Positions 22,172 through 30,991 are shown, counted from the stretch's first letter. The stretch is DNA of 33,810 bases from Muribaculaceae bacterium (GCA_029060625.1 JAIDTO010000065.1:1-33810), one strand, 5' to 3'. Program-made: numbers and translations. The notes: generated by a model from the sequence alone, not told the origin.

Positions 22172-23389
22172 TTATTTCCTGAGCATCTGCTCGTAGTCTT
22201 TGGCAAGTCCTCCGGTTCCTGTTTCCTTGTAGAGTGAAGGGATGTCGTGTCCGGTCTCTTTCATCACTGTCACAAGCTTGTCGAAAGAAACGCGGTGGCT
22301 TCCATCGGTGAATGAAGCATAGACGTTGGCATCCAGGGCGCGGGCAGCTGCATAGGCATTGCGTTCGATGCAGGGAATCTGCACGAGCCCGCAAACAGGG
22401 TCGCATGTCATGCCAAGGTGGTGTTCCAGTCCCATTTCTGCAGCATATTCTATCTGTGCAGGGCTCCCTCCAAAGAGTTGGGTGGCAGCGGCGGCAGCCA
22501 TGGCGCAAGCCACGCCTACCTCGCCTTGGCAACCAACGTCAGCACCGGATATAGAAGCGTTGTGCTTCACTACATTGCCGAAAAGTCCTGCGGTAGCCAA
22601 AGCATGCACCATTTGTGCATCGGCAAAATGGCGGCTTTCCCATAGATGATAGAGCACTCCCGGGATGACTCCGCTTGATCCGCAGGTGGGAGCCGTGACT
22701 ATCTCTCCGCCTGAGGCATTTTCTTCGCTTACGGCAAGGGCATAGGCGAATACTCGGCCTCTGCTCTTGAGATTGTCTTTGTATCCTCCGGCTTTCACAA
22801 AGTATGCGCATGCCTTTCGTTGAAGATTGAGTGGGCCGGGGAGCCTGCCTTCGCGATTAAGTCCGCGTTCCACTGCATCTTTCATGACCTTCCATACTTC
22901 CAAAAGATAGTCCCATATCTCCGGACCCTCGCATTGCTCCACGTATTCCCAATATGTATGGCCCGTACGTTCGCAATATGCCATGATGTCGCTGATGGTA
23001 TTGAGAGGGTATATTTCCCCTGATTCTGTGTGAGGCTTGCCTGGCTCTTCGAGAGCTCCGCCGCCGACGCTGAATACTGTCCATTCCCCTGTCTGGTTGC
23101 CATCGGCGTCAAGACAGCGAAATTTCATGCCGTTCGGGTGGAAATCGAGGAAAGTGTCAGGACGCCATATGATTTCTGTCTCCTTCCCTGATTTTGAGAG
23201 TTCATCAAGAATAGCCACGTCAGTCATATGTCCTTTCCCGGTGGCGGCGAGGCTTCCATATAGAGTCACTTCGAAGTGGTCTGCTTCCGGATGCTGGTCG
23301 CGAAATGTCTGGGCTGCTTTGCGTGGCCCCATCGTATGTGAAGAGGATGGCCCGGTTCCTATCCTGAATAATTCGCGTAAGGATTTCAT
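22172..23389 (-). CDS. sdaA: L-serine ammonia-lyase (iron-sulfur dependent, single chain)
   Basis: This enzyme deaminates L-serine to pyruvate and ammonia in the cytoplasm, using a [4Fe-4S] cluster. The N-terminal domain starts with GTGPSSSHTMGPRKA (about residues 12-26). The C-terminal catalytic domain has TAPTCGSSGVIPGVLYH (about 238) and GMTCDPVCGLVQIPCIERN (about 337), the cysteines being candidate cluster ligands. At 405 residues it is the fused single-polypeptide form. It lies 63 nt downstream of a terminator that follows two tRNA-Ser genes, and 31 nt upstream of rnz. No consensus promoter was found before it. Confidence 0.94.
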   Translation of the reverse strand: MKSLRELFRIGTGPSSSHTMGPRKAAQTFRDQHPEADHFEVTLYGSLAATGKGHMTDVAILDELSKSGKETEIIWRPDTFLDFHPNGMKFRCLDADGNQTGEWTVFSVGGGALEEPGKPHTESGEIYPLNTISDIMAYCERTGHTYWEYVEQCEGPEIWDYLLEVWKVMKDAVERGLNREGRLPGPLNLQRKACAYFVKAGGYKDNLKSRGRVFAYALAVSEENASGGEIVTAPTCGSSGVIPGVLYHLWESRHFADAQMVHALATAGLFGNVVKHNASISGADVGCQGEVGVACAMAAAAATQLFGGSPAQIEYAAEMGLEHHLGMTCDPVCGLVQIPCIERNAYAAARALDANVYASFTDGSHRVSFDKLVTVMKETGHDIPSLYKETGTGGLAKDYEQMLRK

Positions 23390-23452
23390 GTGAAGGTGTC
23401 TAAGGATGGTTTATAAATGATAGGTAAGTTGAGGAGAGGAGTATTCGTAATG

Positions 23453-23483
23453 AAAAAAGGCTCGGAGATAAATCAACGAGCCT
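23453..23483 (-). terminator. Intrinsic terminator between the tRNA-Ser pair and the serine ammonia-lyase gene
   Basis: On the minus strand AGGCTCG and CGAGCCT form a 7-bp stem, followed by a run of T, 10 nt after the tRNA-Ser(TGA) 3' end. It ends the tRNA transcript. Read-through would enter the serine ammonia-lyase gene. Confidence 0.75.
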
Positions 23484-23488
23484 TTGTA

Positions 23489-23577
<89 letters not shown>

Positions 23578-23607
23578 GAAAATATGTCTGCTTCTTGGAA
23601 GCTCCTG

Positions 23608-23695
23608 CGGAGTGACCGAGATTCGAACTCGGGATACGCTTTTGGCGTATACACGCTTTCCAGGCGTGCCTCTTCAGCCACTCGAGCATCACTCC
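23608..23695 (-). tRNA. tRNA-Ser (anticodon GGA)
   Basis: The acceptor stem GGAGTGA pairs with TCACTCC. The anticodon stem CACGC/GCGTG closes loop CTGGAAA, giving GGA for TCC/TCT serine codons. The variable arm (TACGC-CAAAA-GCGTA) is long. The discriminator is G with no encoded CCA. It is the first of two tandem tRNA-Ser genes. Confidence 0.95.
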
Positions 23696-23734
23696 AAAAA
23701 GAAGTTGCAGTCGCTAAACCTGCGTTTGCGACTG

Positions 23735-23766
23735 CAAAATTAGTAATAATTTTTGGTTCCTCCAAA
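23735..23766 (-). promoter_or_regulatory. Predicted promoter of the tRNA-Ser(GGA)-tRNA-Ser(TGA) pair
   Basis: On the minus strand, TTTG (23763-23766), a 20-nt spacer, TAATTTTG (23735-23742) and CA. It is a full consensus match 39 nt upstream of the first tRNA. Confidence 0.75.
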
Positions 23767-23796
23767 TTTTTACCGAATTTTTTTCTAAATTTTTTT

Positions 23797-24699
23797 TTAG
23801 AACCCGGGTTTCAGTATGGAGCAGCCTCTGAATGATACATTGCGGCCGTCGAGCTTATAGTTGATAGATACTTCTGTAAGGTCAGGAGATGTCAGGTAAA
23901 GTGAGAAGTCAGTAGCAGCAAAACCTACCGAGTCTACCATAGCTGCCTGATTATCTTTTTTGCCAAGGATTGTGGTCAATGGGGCTGGAGACTGAAGATA
24001 GAAGTCCTCATGTGTGAATACTACCGGAATATCAGCAAAACGTATCACCTTAGGGAATGATTTGTCTTGATCGGCTGAGAGCTCAGCATTATACACATAT
24101 ACCTTGGCAGTTTTCTTTTCGAAGTCGATGTCTGCTACATAGTCTGAGCCCTTGGTGGTGTGCGATTCTCCTGCGGTTGAAGATATAGTCTGTCCTCTGA
24201 ACATGACTGTGGGCCAGAAAGTTTGCACGCTGTAGCGGTCGTTGAGCGTATAGCTCAGGTCAAGACGTTGTACGATTGGGACATTGTAGACAGGGTTTAG
24301 GAGGTTGCTCATGGCAGCATAGCCGAATACGAAAGTTCCCTTTAAGTCACTGACGTTGCTTCCGGCACTCCCATATCTGGAGAAATATACATTGTAGACA
24401 TCGCCGATGCCATCCACTTTAAATGATGTGGTGCGTAAGCCCATTGTGTCTGTCTCGAATGAATGCTTCTGGTTGTTGATGATGATGTCGTTGGCCTTGA
24501 CATCTACTACCTGTCTTGAAATATTGTTTTTGACCTCATATGTGACATCAGAAGTTTGTGCCATCTGTGATGGATCTTGTTTGTCTATGATCAAATTGTA
24601 TTCGCGGTAGTTGATGGTCTGATACGAGTCTTTGGTCTCTGTATTGCAGGAGGCAAGGACAAGTATCATTGCTGCAAACGGTAAGATTACTTTCTTCAT
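23797..24699 (-). CDS. Unrecognised secreted lipoprotein
   Basis: I do not recognise this 300-residue protein. It has a clear lipoprotein signal (hydrophobic run ending VLASC, Cys about 18), so it is predicted to be tethered to a periplasmic or outer membrane surface. The rest is alternating polar and hydrophobic, without transmembrane segments, and looks beta-rich. It contains repeated Tyr/Asp-rich strands and a C-terminal region (SLYLTSPDLTEVSINYKLDG) resembling a small beta-sandwich. There are no catalytic motifs. It is a single gene with its own predicted promoter about 100 nt upstream. Just past its end lies the tRNA-Ser promoter. It could be a surface glycan-binding or structural lipoprotein, but that is a guess. 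Confidence 0.85.
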   Translation of the reverse strand: MKKVILPFAAMILVLASCNTETKDSYQTINYREYNLIIDKQDPSQMAQTSDVTYEVKNNISRQVVDVKANDIIINNQKHSFETDTMGLRTTSFKVDGIGDVYNVYFSRYGSAGSNVSDLKGTFVFGYAAMSNLLNPVYNVPIVQRLDLSYTLNDRYSVQTFWPTVMFRGQTISSTAGESHTTKGSDYVADIDFEKKTAKVYVYNAELSADQDKSFPKVIRFADIPVVFTHEDFYLQSPAPLTTILGKKDNQAAMVDSVGFAATDFSLYLTSPDLTEVSINYKLDGRNVSFRGCSILKPGF

Positions 24700-24808
24700 T
24701 ATGTTATGTTATTAAGAGTTAGCGTTTAATGTTAATATTTATGATTCTTTAAGTGTTTAAGATTTAAGACAAAAGTCTTTCCCATTATATTCTCACCATA
24801 TGAGGCTG

Positions 24809-24838
24809 CAAAATTAATAAAAAAACTTGTAGGGCAAT
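24809..24838 (-). promoter_or_regulatory. Predicted promoter of the unrecognised lipoprotein
   Basis: On the minus strand, ATTG (24835-24838), an 18-nt spacer, TAATTTTG (24809-24816) and CA. The -7 is exact and the -33 imperfect. The leader is about 100 nt. Confidence 0.55.
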
Positions 24839-24987
24839 CATAAAAAAAGAAAATAAGAGTAGATTTATTCATAAAAAATCTAAATTGATTCAGATGATCG
24901 GCTTTTGTGCTACGACATTGTTGACGTATTTCTACTCAAGGTTATGGATTTTGATTGAAAAACGGCTGATTTTTGAAAAATATTTCA

Positions 24988-24995
24988 TATCTTTG
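24988..24995 (+). promoter_or_regulatory. Predicted -7 box of the S41 protease
   Basis: TATCTTTG followed by CA lies 31 nt before the start codon at 25027. I find no good -33 element at the right distance, so only the -7 is called. Confidence 0.5.
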
Positions 24996-25026
24996 CACAT
25001 CAAACAACTTCTATTTTTAATCAGTC

Positions 25027-28000
25027 ATGAAAAAAACTTTAGTAACGGCTTTCGTCGCGATTGCGGCATCGACGGCACTTGCTGACGCTCCGTTGTGGTT
25101 AAGAGACGTTGCCATATCTCCCGATGGGCAAACTATTGCTTTTACTTATAAGGGTGATGTGTATTCTGTGCCTGCAGCCGGAGGAGCAGCGCGTCAACTT
25201 ACATCTAACGATGCATTTGACTCCAAACCCGTATGGACACCCGATGGAAAAAGAATCGCTTTCCGCAGCGACCGCGAGGGTAGTGATGATATTTTCATTA
25301 TGAATGCGAATGGCGGGAGCGTGAAGCGCCTCACTACTTCCAGTATAGCTGAAATGCCTCTTGCTTTCCTTAATGATTCTATCCTTCTGTTTTCTGCCAA
25401 TGAGATGCCGGCTCGGAATTCAGCCCAGGCCCCGATCTTGCCTCAGACATATTCATTGAATGTGAACAGGCCTGGAACTCGTTCGTCGATGTTCCTCTCG
25501 ATGCCGATGCTGTTTTCTTCAGCCGGACGAGATGGTAAGATAATATTTACAGACAAGAAGGGCTATGAGGATCCTTTCCGTAAACATGAGCGTAGCTCCG
25601 GCACAAACGATATCTGGCTATACGACAATGGCAACTTCCGACAGTTGACTTCGTTCAACGGCCACGACCGCAATGCAGTCTGGGCACCAAAGGCTGATTC
25701 TTTCTTTTTCCTCTCTGAAGAAGATGGAACACTAAATGTATATGCAGCCGACCTTACCGGCAATAAAAGAAAGCTCACCTCTTTTGAAAAGCATCCTGTC
25801 AGAAATCTTTCAGTTTCCGATGGCGGTCTGATGGCATTCAGTTGGGATGGTGAACTCTATACACTTACAGATGGTGGTCAGCCACAGAAAGTGCAGGTTG
25901 ATATCGTCGCGGATGATTATGATGCCGACCTGGTGAAGCGTTACGTATCCGGTGGTGCTTCCTCTTTCTTTCCTGCGCCAAAAGGCAACGAGTTGGCCAT
26001 AGTGATCAGAGGAGACGTCTATGTTACTGATGCCAAATACAAGACCACAAAGAGGATTACCGACACTCCTGATCAGGAGCGCACTGTGAGTATCTCGCCC
26101 GATGGCAAGACAATGGTCTATGACAGTGATCGCGATGGATATTGGCAGCTGTTCACCGCCAAGATAAAGAATCCTAAGGAGGAGCAGTTTGCTTATGCCA
26201 CTGAAATCGTAGAGGAACCTCTCTACAAGTGCGAGACGAGTGCCATGCAGCCTGTCATCAGCCCTGATGGAAAGAAAGTGGCGTTTCTCGAAAACAGGTC
26301 GACTCTTAAGGTCATAGATCTTGACACTAAGAAGGTTACTACAGCACTTGACGGCAAATACAACTATTCTTATTCCGACGGCGACCAGCAGTTTGCATGG
26401 AGTCCCGACAGCCAATGGCTTATCATGAACTATATTGGAGTAGGTGGCTGGAACAATACTGACATTGCCCTTATAAAGGCCGATGGAAGTGAGGTGATAG
26501 ACCTTACGGAGAGTGGTTTCAGCGATGGCAATCCAAAATGGGTGCTCGGCGGCAAGGGCATTACATATGAATCGGCCAAATATGGCATGAAGAACACCGG
26601 AAGCTGGGGCAACCAGAGTGATATCATCCTCATGGTGCTTGATGGAGAAGCTTGGGATGACTTCAATATGACTGAGGAAGAAGCTGACCTGAAGGATAAA
26701 AACAGCCAAGATAAGGAAGATGGTGAGGAAAAAGACAAAAATGATAAAAAAGGTAAGAAAGGAAAGAAAGATAAAAAGGATGTGAAGAAGGAGGATGCTC
26801 CGAAATTTACACCTGACCTTGCCAACCGAAGATACCGCACAAAACGTCTGACCGGCAATTCTGCCCTTATCGGTGATTATTTCCTGACTCCTAAGGGCGA
26901 CAAACTCTACTATACGGCATCCAGCACCGAAGGAAAACGTAATCTTTATTGTCGCGACCTCAAGAAGGGAGATGTGTCAGTGATATCCTCTGGAATCTAT
27001 AGCCTTGAGCCGGATGCAAAAGGGGAGAACCTTTTCCTTTGGGGCAATAGCGGCATTAAAAAGATGAATCTTGCCAACGACAAGATTGATGATGTGGAGT
27101 ATGAAGCTCTCTACGACCGCAGCCCTTCAAAGGAACGCGAATACATATACGACCATATGCTCCGCCAGGTCAACGACAAATTCTATGATGAGAACCTTCA
27201 CGGCGTTGACTGGGCTTATTATGGCGACCACTACCGTAAGTTCCTTCCATACATCTCAAACAATCGTGATTTTGCCGAGATGCTTAGTGAGATTCTTGGA
27301 GAGCTGAATGCATCGCACACCGGCGGCCGTGCTTATGGTGACGGTGCACCGCTTTCTACAGCCTCTCTTGGTGCTTATTTTGATGAGGAATATGACGGTG
27401 CGGGACTTAAGATAGCTGAGATAATCGCACGCGGACCTCTTTCTACAAAAGCAGCAGGCATGAACGTGGGTGATGTCATTCTTGCTATTGATGGCCAGTC
27501 GATTGCTCCACACCAGGACATCAACGCTATGCTCGACGGCAAAGCCGGCAAGAAAGTGCGTCTGTCGGTGAAGGGAACAGATGGCAAGACGAAAGACGTG
27601 ACAGTTCGCCCTGTGTCGATGGGGGCTCTATCTAATCTTAGCTACGACCGTTGGGTTGAGCACAATGAAAAAGTGGTCGACAGCATATCAAACGGTAAGA
27701 TTGGCTACATACATGTGCAGGGTATGAACACCGCAAGCTATCAAAACGCCTACGATCGTCTGCTTGGTAAGTATAGAAATTGTGATGCCGTTGTGGTGGA
27801 TACTCGTTATAATGGTGGCGGTTGGCTGCACAATGACCTTGCAATCCTTCTGAACGGAAAGGAATATGCTCAATATTCACCCCGTGGACAATATATCGGC
27901 AGCGAACCATGGGCACAATGGACAAAACCATCTGCGATGCTTGTCAATGAATGCAACTATAGTGATGCCTCCGGCACCCCATATGTGTTCCAGACTCTCG

Positions 28001-28248
28001 GCATTGGCGACGTGGTCGGTGCTCCAATCCCGGGCACTATGACAGCAGTCTGGTGGGAGACCCAGATCGATCCGAGCCTCGTCTTCGGCATCCCACAGGT
28101 GACAAATCTTTCTGTAGATGGAAAGCCGCTTGAGAATACACAGCTTAATCCTGATGTTGTCATCTACAATGCTCATGCCGACGTGGAAGCCGGACGAGAC
28201 GCGCAGCTCGAGGGTGCTGTCAAGCATCTTATGAATCTTAAGAAGTAA
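25027..28248 (+). CDS. Tricorn-like S41 family protease
   Basis: This is a large periplasmic serine protease of the Tricorn type, probably degrading peptides. A signal peptide ends at ALADA (about residue 20). Two beta-propeller regions of PD40-type blades follow (for example ISPDGQTIAF, WTPDGKRIAFRSDREG, ISPDGKTMVYDSDRDG, ISPDGKKVAFLENRS). A PDZ domain (about residues 785-860) and a C-terminal S41 catalytic domain come last. Tricorn catalytic positions appear to be conserved: the Ser-His pair in NASHTGG, the nucleophile serine in YSDASGTPYVF, and a late Glu, perhaps in GRDAQLEGA. The length of 1073 residues matches Tricorn. An unusual Lys/Asp/Glu-rich linker of about 45 residues separates the propellers. 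It is monocistronic with a strong terminator. Confidence 0.92.
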   Translation: MKKTLVTAFVAIAASTALADAPLWLRDVAISPDGQTIAFTYKGDVYSVPAAGGAARQLTSNDAFDSKPVWTPDGKRIAFRSDREGSDDIFIMNANGGSVKRLTTSSIAEMPLAFLNDSILLFSANEMPARNSAQAPILPQTYSLNVNRPGTRSSMFLSMPMLFSSAGRDGKIIFTDKKGYEDPFRKHERSSGTNDIWLYDNGNFRQLTSFNGHDRNAVWAPKADSFFFLSEEDGTLNVYAADLTGNKRKLTSFEKHPVRNLSVSDGGLMAFSWDGELYTLTDGGQPQKVQVDIVADDYDADLVKRYVSGGASSFFPAPKGNELAIVIRGDVYVTDAKYKTTKRITDTPDQERTVSISPDGKTMVYDSDRDGYWQLFTAKIKNPKEEQFAYATEIVEEPLYKCETSAMQPVISPDGKKVAFLENRSTLKVIDLDTKKVTTALDGKYNYSYSDGDQQFAWSPDSQWLIMNYIGVGGWNNTDIALIKADGSEVIDLTESGFSDGNPKWVLGGKGITYESAKYGMKNTGSWGNQSDIILMVLDGEAWDDFNMTEEEADLKDKNSQDKEDGEEKDKNDKKGKKGKKDKKDVKKEDAPKFTPDLANRRYRTKRLTGNSALIGDYFLTPKGDKLYYTASSTEGKRNLYCRDLKKGDVSVISSGIYSLEPDAKGENLFLWGNSGIKKMNLANDKIDDVEYEALYDRSPSKEREYIYDHMLRQVNDKFYDENLHGVDWAYYGDHYRKFLPYISNNRDFAEMLSEILGELNASHTGGRAYGDGAPLSTASLGAYFDEEYDGAGLKIAEIIARGPLSTKAAGMNVGDVILAIDGQSIAPHQDINAMLDGKAGKKVRLSVKGTDGKTKDVTVRPVSMGALSNLSYDRWVEHNEKVVDSISNGKIGYIHVQGMNTASYQNAYDRLLGKYRNCDAVVVDTRYNGGGWLHNDLAILLNGKEYAQYSPRGQYIGSEPWAQWTKPSAMLVNECNYSDASGTPYVFQTLGIGDVVGAPIPGTMTAVWWETQIDPSLVFGIPQVTNLSVDGKPLENTQLNPDVVIYNAHADVEAGRDAQLEGAVKHLMNLKK

Positions 28249-28280
28249 GACGATCTTACTAATTGAATTGGCAAATGAAT

Positions 28281-28314
28281 AAAGGTGGACTCCGATAGGA
28301 ATCCACCTTTTTTT
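28281..28314 (+). terminator. Intrinsic terminator after the S41 protease
   Basis: AAAGGTGGA-C-TCC and GGA-A-TCCACCTTT pair with one internal mismatch around loop GATA, followed by a run of T. It begins 33 nt after the stop. The stem is also a possible terminator for the minus-strand kdgK-eda transcript. Confidence 0.8.
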
Positions 28315-28337
28315 AATTGTTAGTATGTTTATTTAAT

Positions 28338-29006
28338 TTAGGCTTTGAGCTTTGCTATGGTGTCGAGAGCCTCGCGGCACTTGTCGGTGACATACTGCCA
28401 GTCGCCGGCTGCTACCTTGTCTTTCGGGAAGAGCTTGGATCCCATGCCTACGCAATATACTCCAGCTGCAAACCAGCCTTTGAGGTTCTCTTCAGTCGGT
28501 TCGACTCCGCCGGTAACCATAATCTTAGACCAAGGCATCGGAGCGAGAAGGCCTTTTACGAACTTGGGACCGAGCACATCGCCGGGGAATACCTTACATA
28601 GGTCGCAACCAAGCTCCTGGGCGAAACCAATTTCAGAAACAGTGCCGCAACCAGGGGTGTAAGGCACAAGGCGACGGTTGCAGACCTTTGCTACATCAGG
28701 ATTGAAAAGAGGCCCAACCACGAAGCATGCTCCCTGCTGAATATATAGGGAAGCTGCTGAAGGCTCAACGATTGAGCCAACGCCAAGTGCCAATTCAGGG
28801 CATTCTTTTGCAGCAAACTTTACAACTTCAGCAAAAACTTCATGGGCGAAGTCGCCTCGGTTTGTGAATTCAAATGCGCGTACTCCACCGTCGTAGCACG
28901 CCTTCACTACGGCTTTTGCCACTTCAGGATCTTTGTGATAAAACACCGGCACCATAGGAGCCTCTGCCATCTTGGCAAGGACCTGCAGTTTATCGAATTT
29001 AGCCAT
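28338..29006 (-). CDS. eda: 2-keto-3-deoxy-6-phosphogluconate aldolase (bifunctional KDPG/KHG aldolase)
   Basis: This class I aldolase splits 2-keto-3-deoxy-6-phosphogluconate into pyruvate and glyceraldehyde-3-phosphate, closing uronate and Entner-Doudoroff catabolism. The Schiff-base lysine is in [10 protein letters not shown] (Lys138). The general base region FEFTNRG (Glu46) and the phosphate-binding [12 protein letters not shown] are present. The 222-residue length is normal. It follows kdgK by 76 nt on the same strand. The intervening gap holds the 8-bp repeat array and no consensus promoter. Confidence 0.95.
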   Translation of the reverse strand: MAKFDKLQVLAKMAEAPMVPVFYHKDPEVAKAVVKACYDGGVRAFEFTNRGDFAHEVFAEVVKFAAKECPELALGVGSIVEPSAASLYIQQGACFVVGPLFNPDVAKVCNRRLVPYTPGCGTVSEIGFAQELGCDLCKVFPGDVLGPKFVKGLLAPMPWSKIMVTGGVEPTEENLKGWFAAGVYCVGMGSKLFPKDKVAAGDWQYVTDKCREALDTIAKLKA

Positions 29007-29015
29007 TTGTTTAGG

Positions 29016-29055
29016 GTTTTCTGGTTGTCTTGTTTTCAGGATTTCAGGTTTTCAG
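29016..29055. repeat. Degenerate 8-bp tandem repeat (GTTTTCAG family)
   Basis: Five joined 8-bp units are visible: GTTTTCTG, GTTGTCTT, GTTTTCAG, GATTTCAG and GTTTTCAG. The array lies between kdgK and eda, 9 nt upstream of the eda start, and shares its unit and period with the array at 7578-7601. Confidence 0.65.
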
Positions 29056-29082
29056 GATTCATTGATATCGGATCCTGATAGT

Positions 29083-30105
29083 TTAGCGCTGCACACGTCC
29101 GTTGGCGCTGCCACCGGCAAGGGCTTCTACTTCAGCGATTGTGACAAGGTTGAAGTCGCCATTGATGGTCTGTTTGAGGGCAGATGCTGCTACTGCGAAT
29201 TCAAGAGCCTCGCCTTGGGTCTCTTTATTGAGAAGTCCATAGATAAGGCCGCCGGAGAAAGAGTCGCCACCACCTACGCGGTCCACAATCGGATTGATGT
29301 CATAGCGTTTTGACTCGTAGAATTCCTTGCCGTTGTAGATCATAGCCTTCCAGCCATTGTGGCTTGCTGAGTAAGACTCGCGGAGGGTAGAGACAACATA
29401 TTTGAATCCGAACTCTTCAGCCATTGCCTTGAATATGCCTTTATAGCCTTCTGCGGAAGTTTCGCCGGCCTCTACGTCAGCATCCGGCTTGAACCCGAGA
29501 CAGAGTTCTGCATCTTCCTCATTGCCTATGCATACATCAACATACTTCATAAGAGGACGCATGATCGACTGGGCTTTCTCTTTTGTCCACAGCTTCTTGC
29601 GGAAATTGAGGTCGACAGAAACAGTGACTCCGTTGCGTTTTGCTGCTTCGCAAGCAAGGCGAGTGAGCTCGGCAGCCTTGTCGCTGATTGCGGGAGTGAT
29701 TCCGCTCCAGTGGAACCAATCGGCACCTTTCATGATCTCATCGAAATCGAAATCAGAAGGGTCTGCCTCTGCGATAGCGGAGTGAGCGCGGTCATAGATC
29801 ACTTTCGAGGGGCGCATCGAAGCACCTGTCTCGCAATAATATATACCCACACGGTCGCCACCTCTTGCAATATACTGAGTATCTACACCATAGCGACGGA
29901 GTGCATTGACTGCCGCTTGTCCTATCTCATGGGTAGGAAGCTTTGTTACAAACTTTGCATCCATACCATAATTGGCGCAGCTGACAGCAACATTAGCTTC
30001 GCCGCCACCCCAGATTACTTCAAAGTTATCGCACTGAACGAATCGCCGAAAACCTTGCGGCGAAAGACGGAGCATAATTTCTCCAAGTGTTATTACACGT
30101 TTCAT
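29083..30105 (-). CDS. kdgK: 2-keto-3-deoxygluconate kinase (PfkB family)
   Basis: This kinase is predicted to phosphorylate 2-keto-3-deoxygluconate from uronic acid breakdown, producing KDPG for the aldolase encoded next to it. The PfkB fold is shown by the N-terminal IWGGGEANVAVSCANYG (about residue 31) and the C-terminal signature VDRVGGGDSFSGG, with catalytic Asp281. The 340-residue length is typical. The KDG assignment rests mainly on the adjacent eda; other sugar kinases share the fold. It is the first gene of kdgK-eda, with a promoter and palindrome at 30134-30154. Confidence 0.9.
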   Translation of the reverse strand: MKRVITLGEIMLRLSPQGFRRFVQCDNFEVIWGGGEANVAVSCANYGMDAKFVTKLPTHEIGQAAVNALRRYGVDTQYIARGGDRVGIYYCETGASMRPSKVIYDRAHSAIAEADPSDFDFDEIMKGADWFHWSGITPAISDKAAELTRLACEAAKRNGVTVSVDLNFRKKLWTKEKAQSIMRPLMKYVDVCIGNEEDAELCLGFKPDADVEAGETSAEGYKGIFKAMAEEFGFKYVVSTLRESYSASHNGWKAMIYNGKEFYESKRYDINPIVDRVGGGDSFSGGLIYGLLNKETQGEALEFAVAASALKQTINGDFNLVTIAEVEALAGGSANGRVQR

Positions 30106-30133
30106 AGGTAGGGTTATTACATGTTTTGTTGTG

Positions 30134-30154
30134 CAAATTTAAGCAAATATTTGC
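30134..30154 (-). promoter_or_regulatory. kdgK -7 box with adjacent palindromic operator candidate
   Basis: On the minus strand TAAATTTGCA (-7 at 30134-30141) lies 28 nt before the kdgK start. Directly upstream, in the promoter spacer, is the perfect 12-bp palindrome GCAAATATTTGC (30143-30154). The -33 is poor, which would suit an activated or repressed promoter. A regulator binding here is an inference. Confidence 0.5.
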
Positions 30155-30235
30155 AAACATCATAATAATACATAAGAAAAAATTCTTTTTTTCGTTTCTT
30201 ATACAGCCACGCTCCTTTTGCGGGCGCTATATTGA

Positions 30236-30991
30236 ATGAAATCTTCCTCTGTTATTAAAAAATATTCGACTTTTTTCAGCAAAGCCCTGCGTCTTGTTGT
30301 GCTTCTGATTACAGTAGGAACTTCCTCTTATGCCTATGCGAAATGGGGTGAGAAAGTGCCAAACCGTCAGTATGCCGACATGAAGCGTTGGCATTGGGGG
30401 TTTTCTGTAGGCACGCATGTGCAGGATCTTTCATTCACTCATTCCGGACTCATGACAGAGGATGGTCGCCAATGGCAGATGGAAGTGCCTGATTTCTCTC
30501 CGGGATTCAATGCGACGGTTTTGGGTGATTTGTGCCTTCACAAATATTTGAACCTCAGGCTATCTCCGGGGATGTATTTCGGTTCAAAGACGGTGCATAT
30601 GCTTGACTTCAACAGTGGAGAGAAGCAACTTCAGGATATCAAGAGTGCTTTGGTGGTGATCCCACTCGACTTGAAGATCTCGGGCGACAGACTGCACAAC
30701 ACCCGACCGTATGTCACTGCCGGCATCATGGGTGTGCTTGATATTTCCAAGAAGCGGTCTGACCCTATTGTAACCAATAACTTTGATACCATGCTTACAG
30801 TTGGGCTTGGATGTGATTTCTATCTCCCATTTTTTAAGTTATGCCCGGAGATAAAATTCTGTTTCGGTCTTTCTGATATACTGAAACATGATCGCCCGGA
30901 TCTGGACGAGAATCCTTCTGCTTTGCAGATCACACAGTCGCTGACCAAGATGAAGAGCAATATGGTGGTGCTCTCCTTTTATTTTGAATAA
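30236..30991 (+). CDS. porT: T9SS outer membrane beta-barrel protein PorT
   Basis: PorT is an outer membrane component needed for type IX secretion in Porphyromonas gingivalis. The 251-residue protein has a signal peptide (cleavage expected after TSSYAYA). The alternating pattern of an 8-stranded porin-like barrel follows: WGFSVGTHVQDLSF, YLNLRLSPGMYFGSK, YVTAGIMGVLDIS, VGLGCDFYLPFFKLCPEIKF and the C-terminal MVVLSFYFE. The strands FYLPFFKLCPEIKFCFGL resemble PorT proteins. The assignment comes from pattern and context: the next genes are porP, porK and porL. Its stop directly abuts the porP start codon. No consensus promoter was found upstream. Confidence 0.85.
   Translation: MKSSSVIKKYSTFFSKALRLVVLLITVGTSSYAYAKWGEKVPNRQYADMKRWHWGFSVGTHVQDLSFTHSGLMTEDGRQWQMEVPDFSPGFNATVLGDLCLHKYLNLRLSPGMYFGSKTVHMLDFNSGEKQLQDIKSALVVIPLDLKISGDRLHNTRPYVTAGIMGVLDISKKRSDPIVTNNFDTMLTVGLGCDFYLPFFKLCPEIKFCFGLSDILKHDRPDLDENPSALQITQSLTKMKSNMVVLSFYFE

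Larger units (their letters stand above)
24700..25026. other. AT-rich divergent intergenic region
   Basis: This 327-nt gap separates the minus-strand lipoprotein from the plus-strand Tricorn-like protease. Apart from the two promoter candidates listed separately, I see only AT-rich sequence. The 66-residue ORF starting at 24885 has no recognisable features and runs into the protease in another frame, so it is not called. Confidence 0.6.

Noticed and set aside
24885-25085. 66-residue ORF in the divergent gap before the S41 protease
   Set aside because: It covers a likely promoter and runs into the protease in another frame, and has no recognisable features.
25810-26709. 299-residue minus-strand ORF inside the S41 protease
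   Set aside because: It is antisense to conserved propeller repeats of a well-supported gene, and its translation shows no family motifs.
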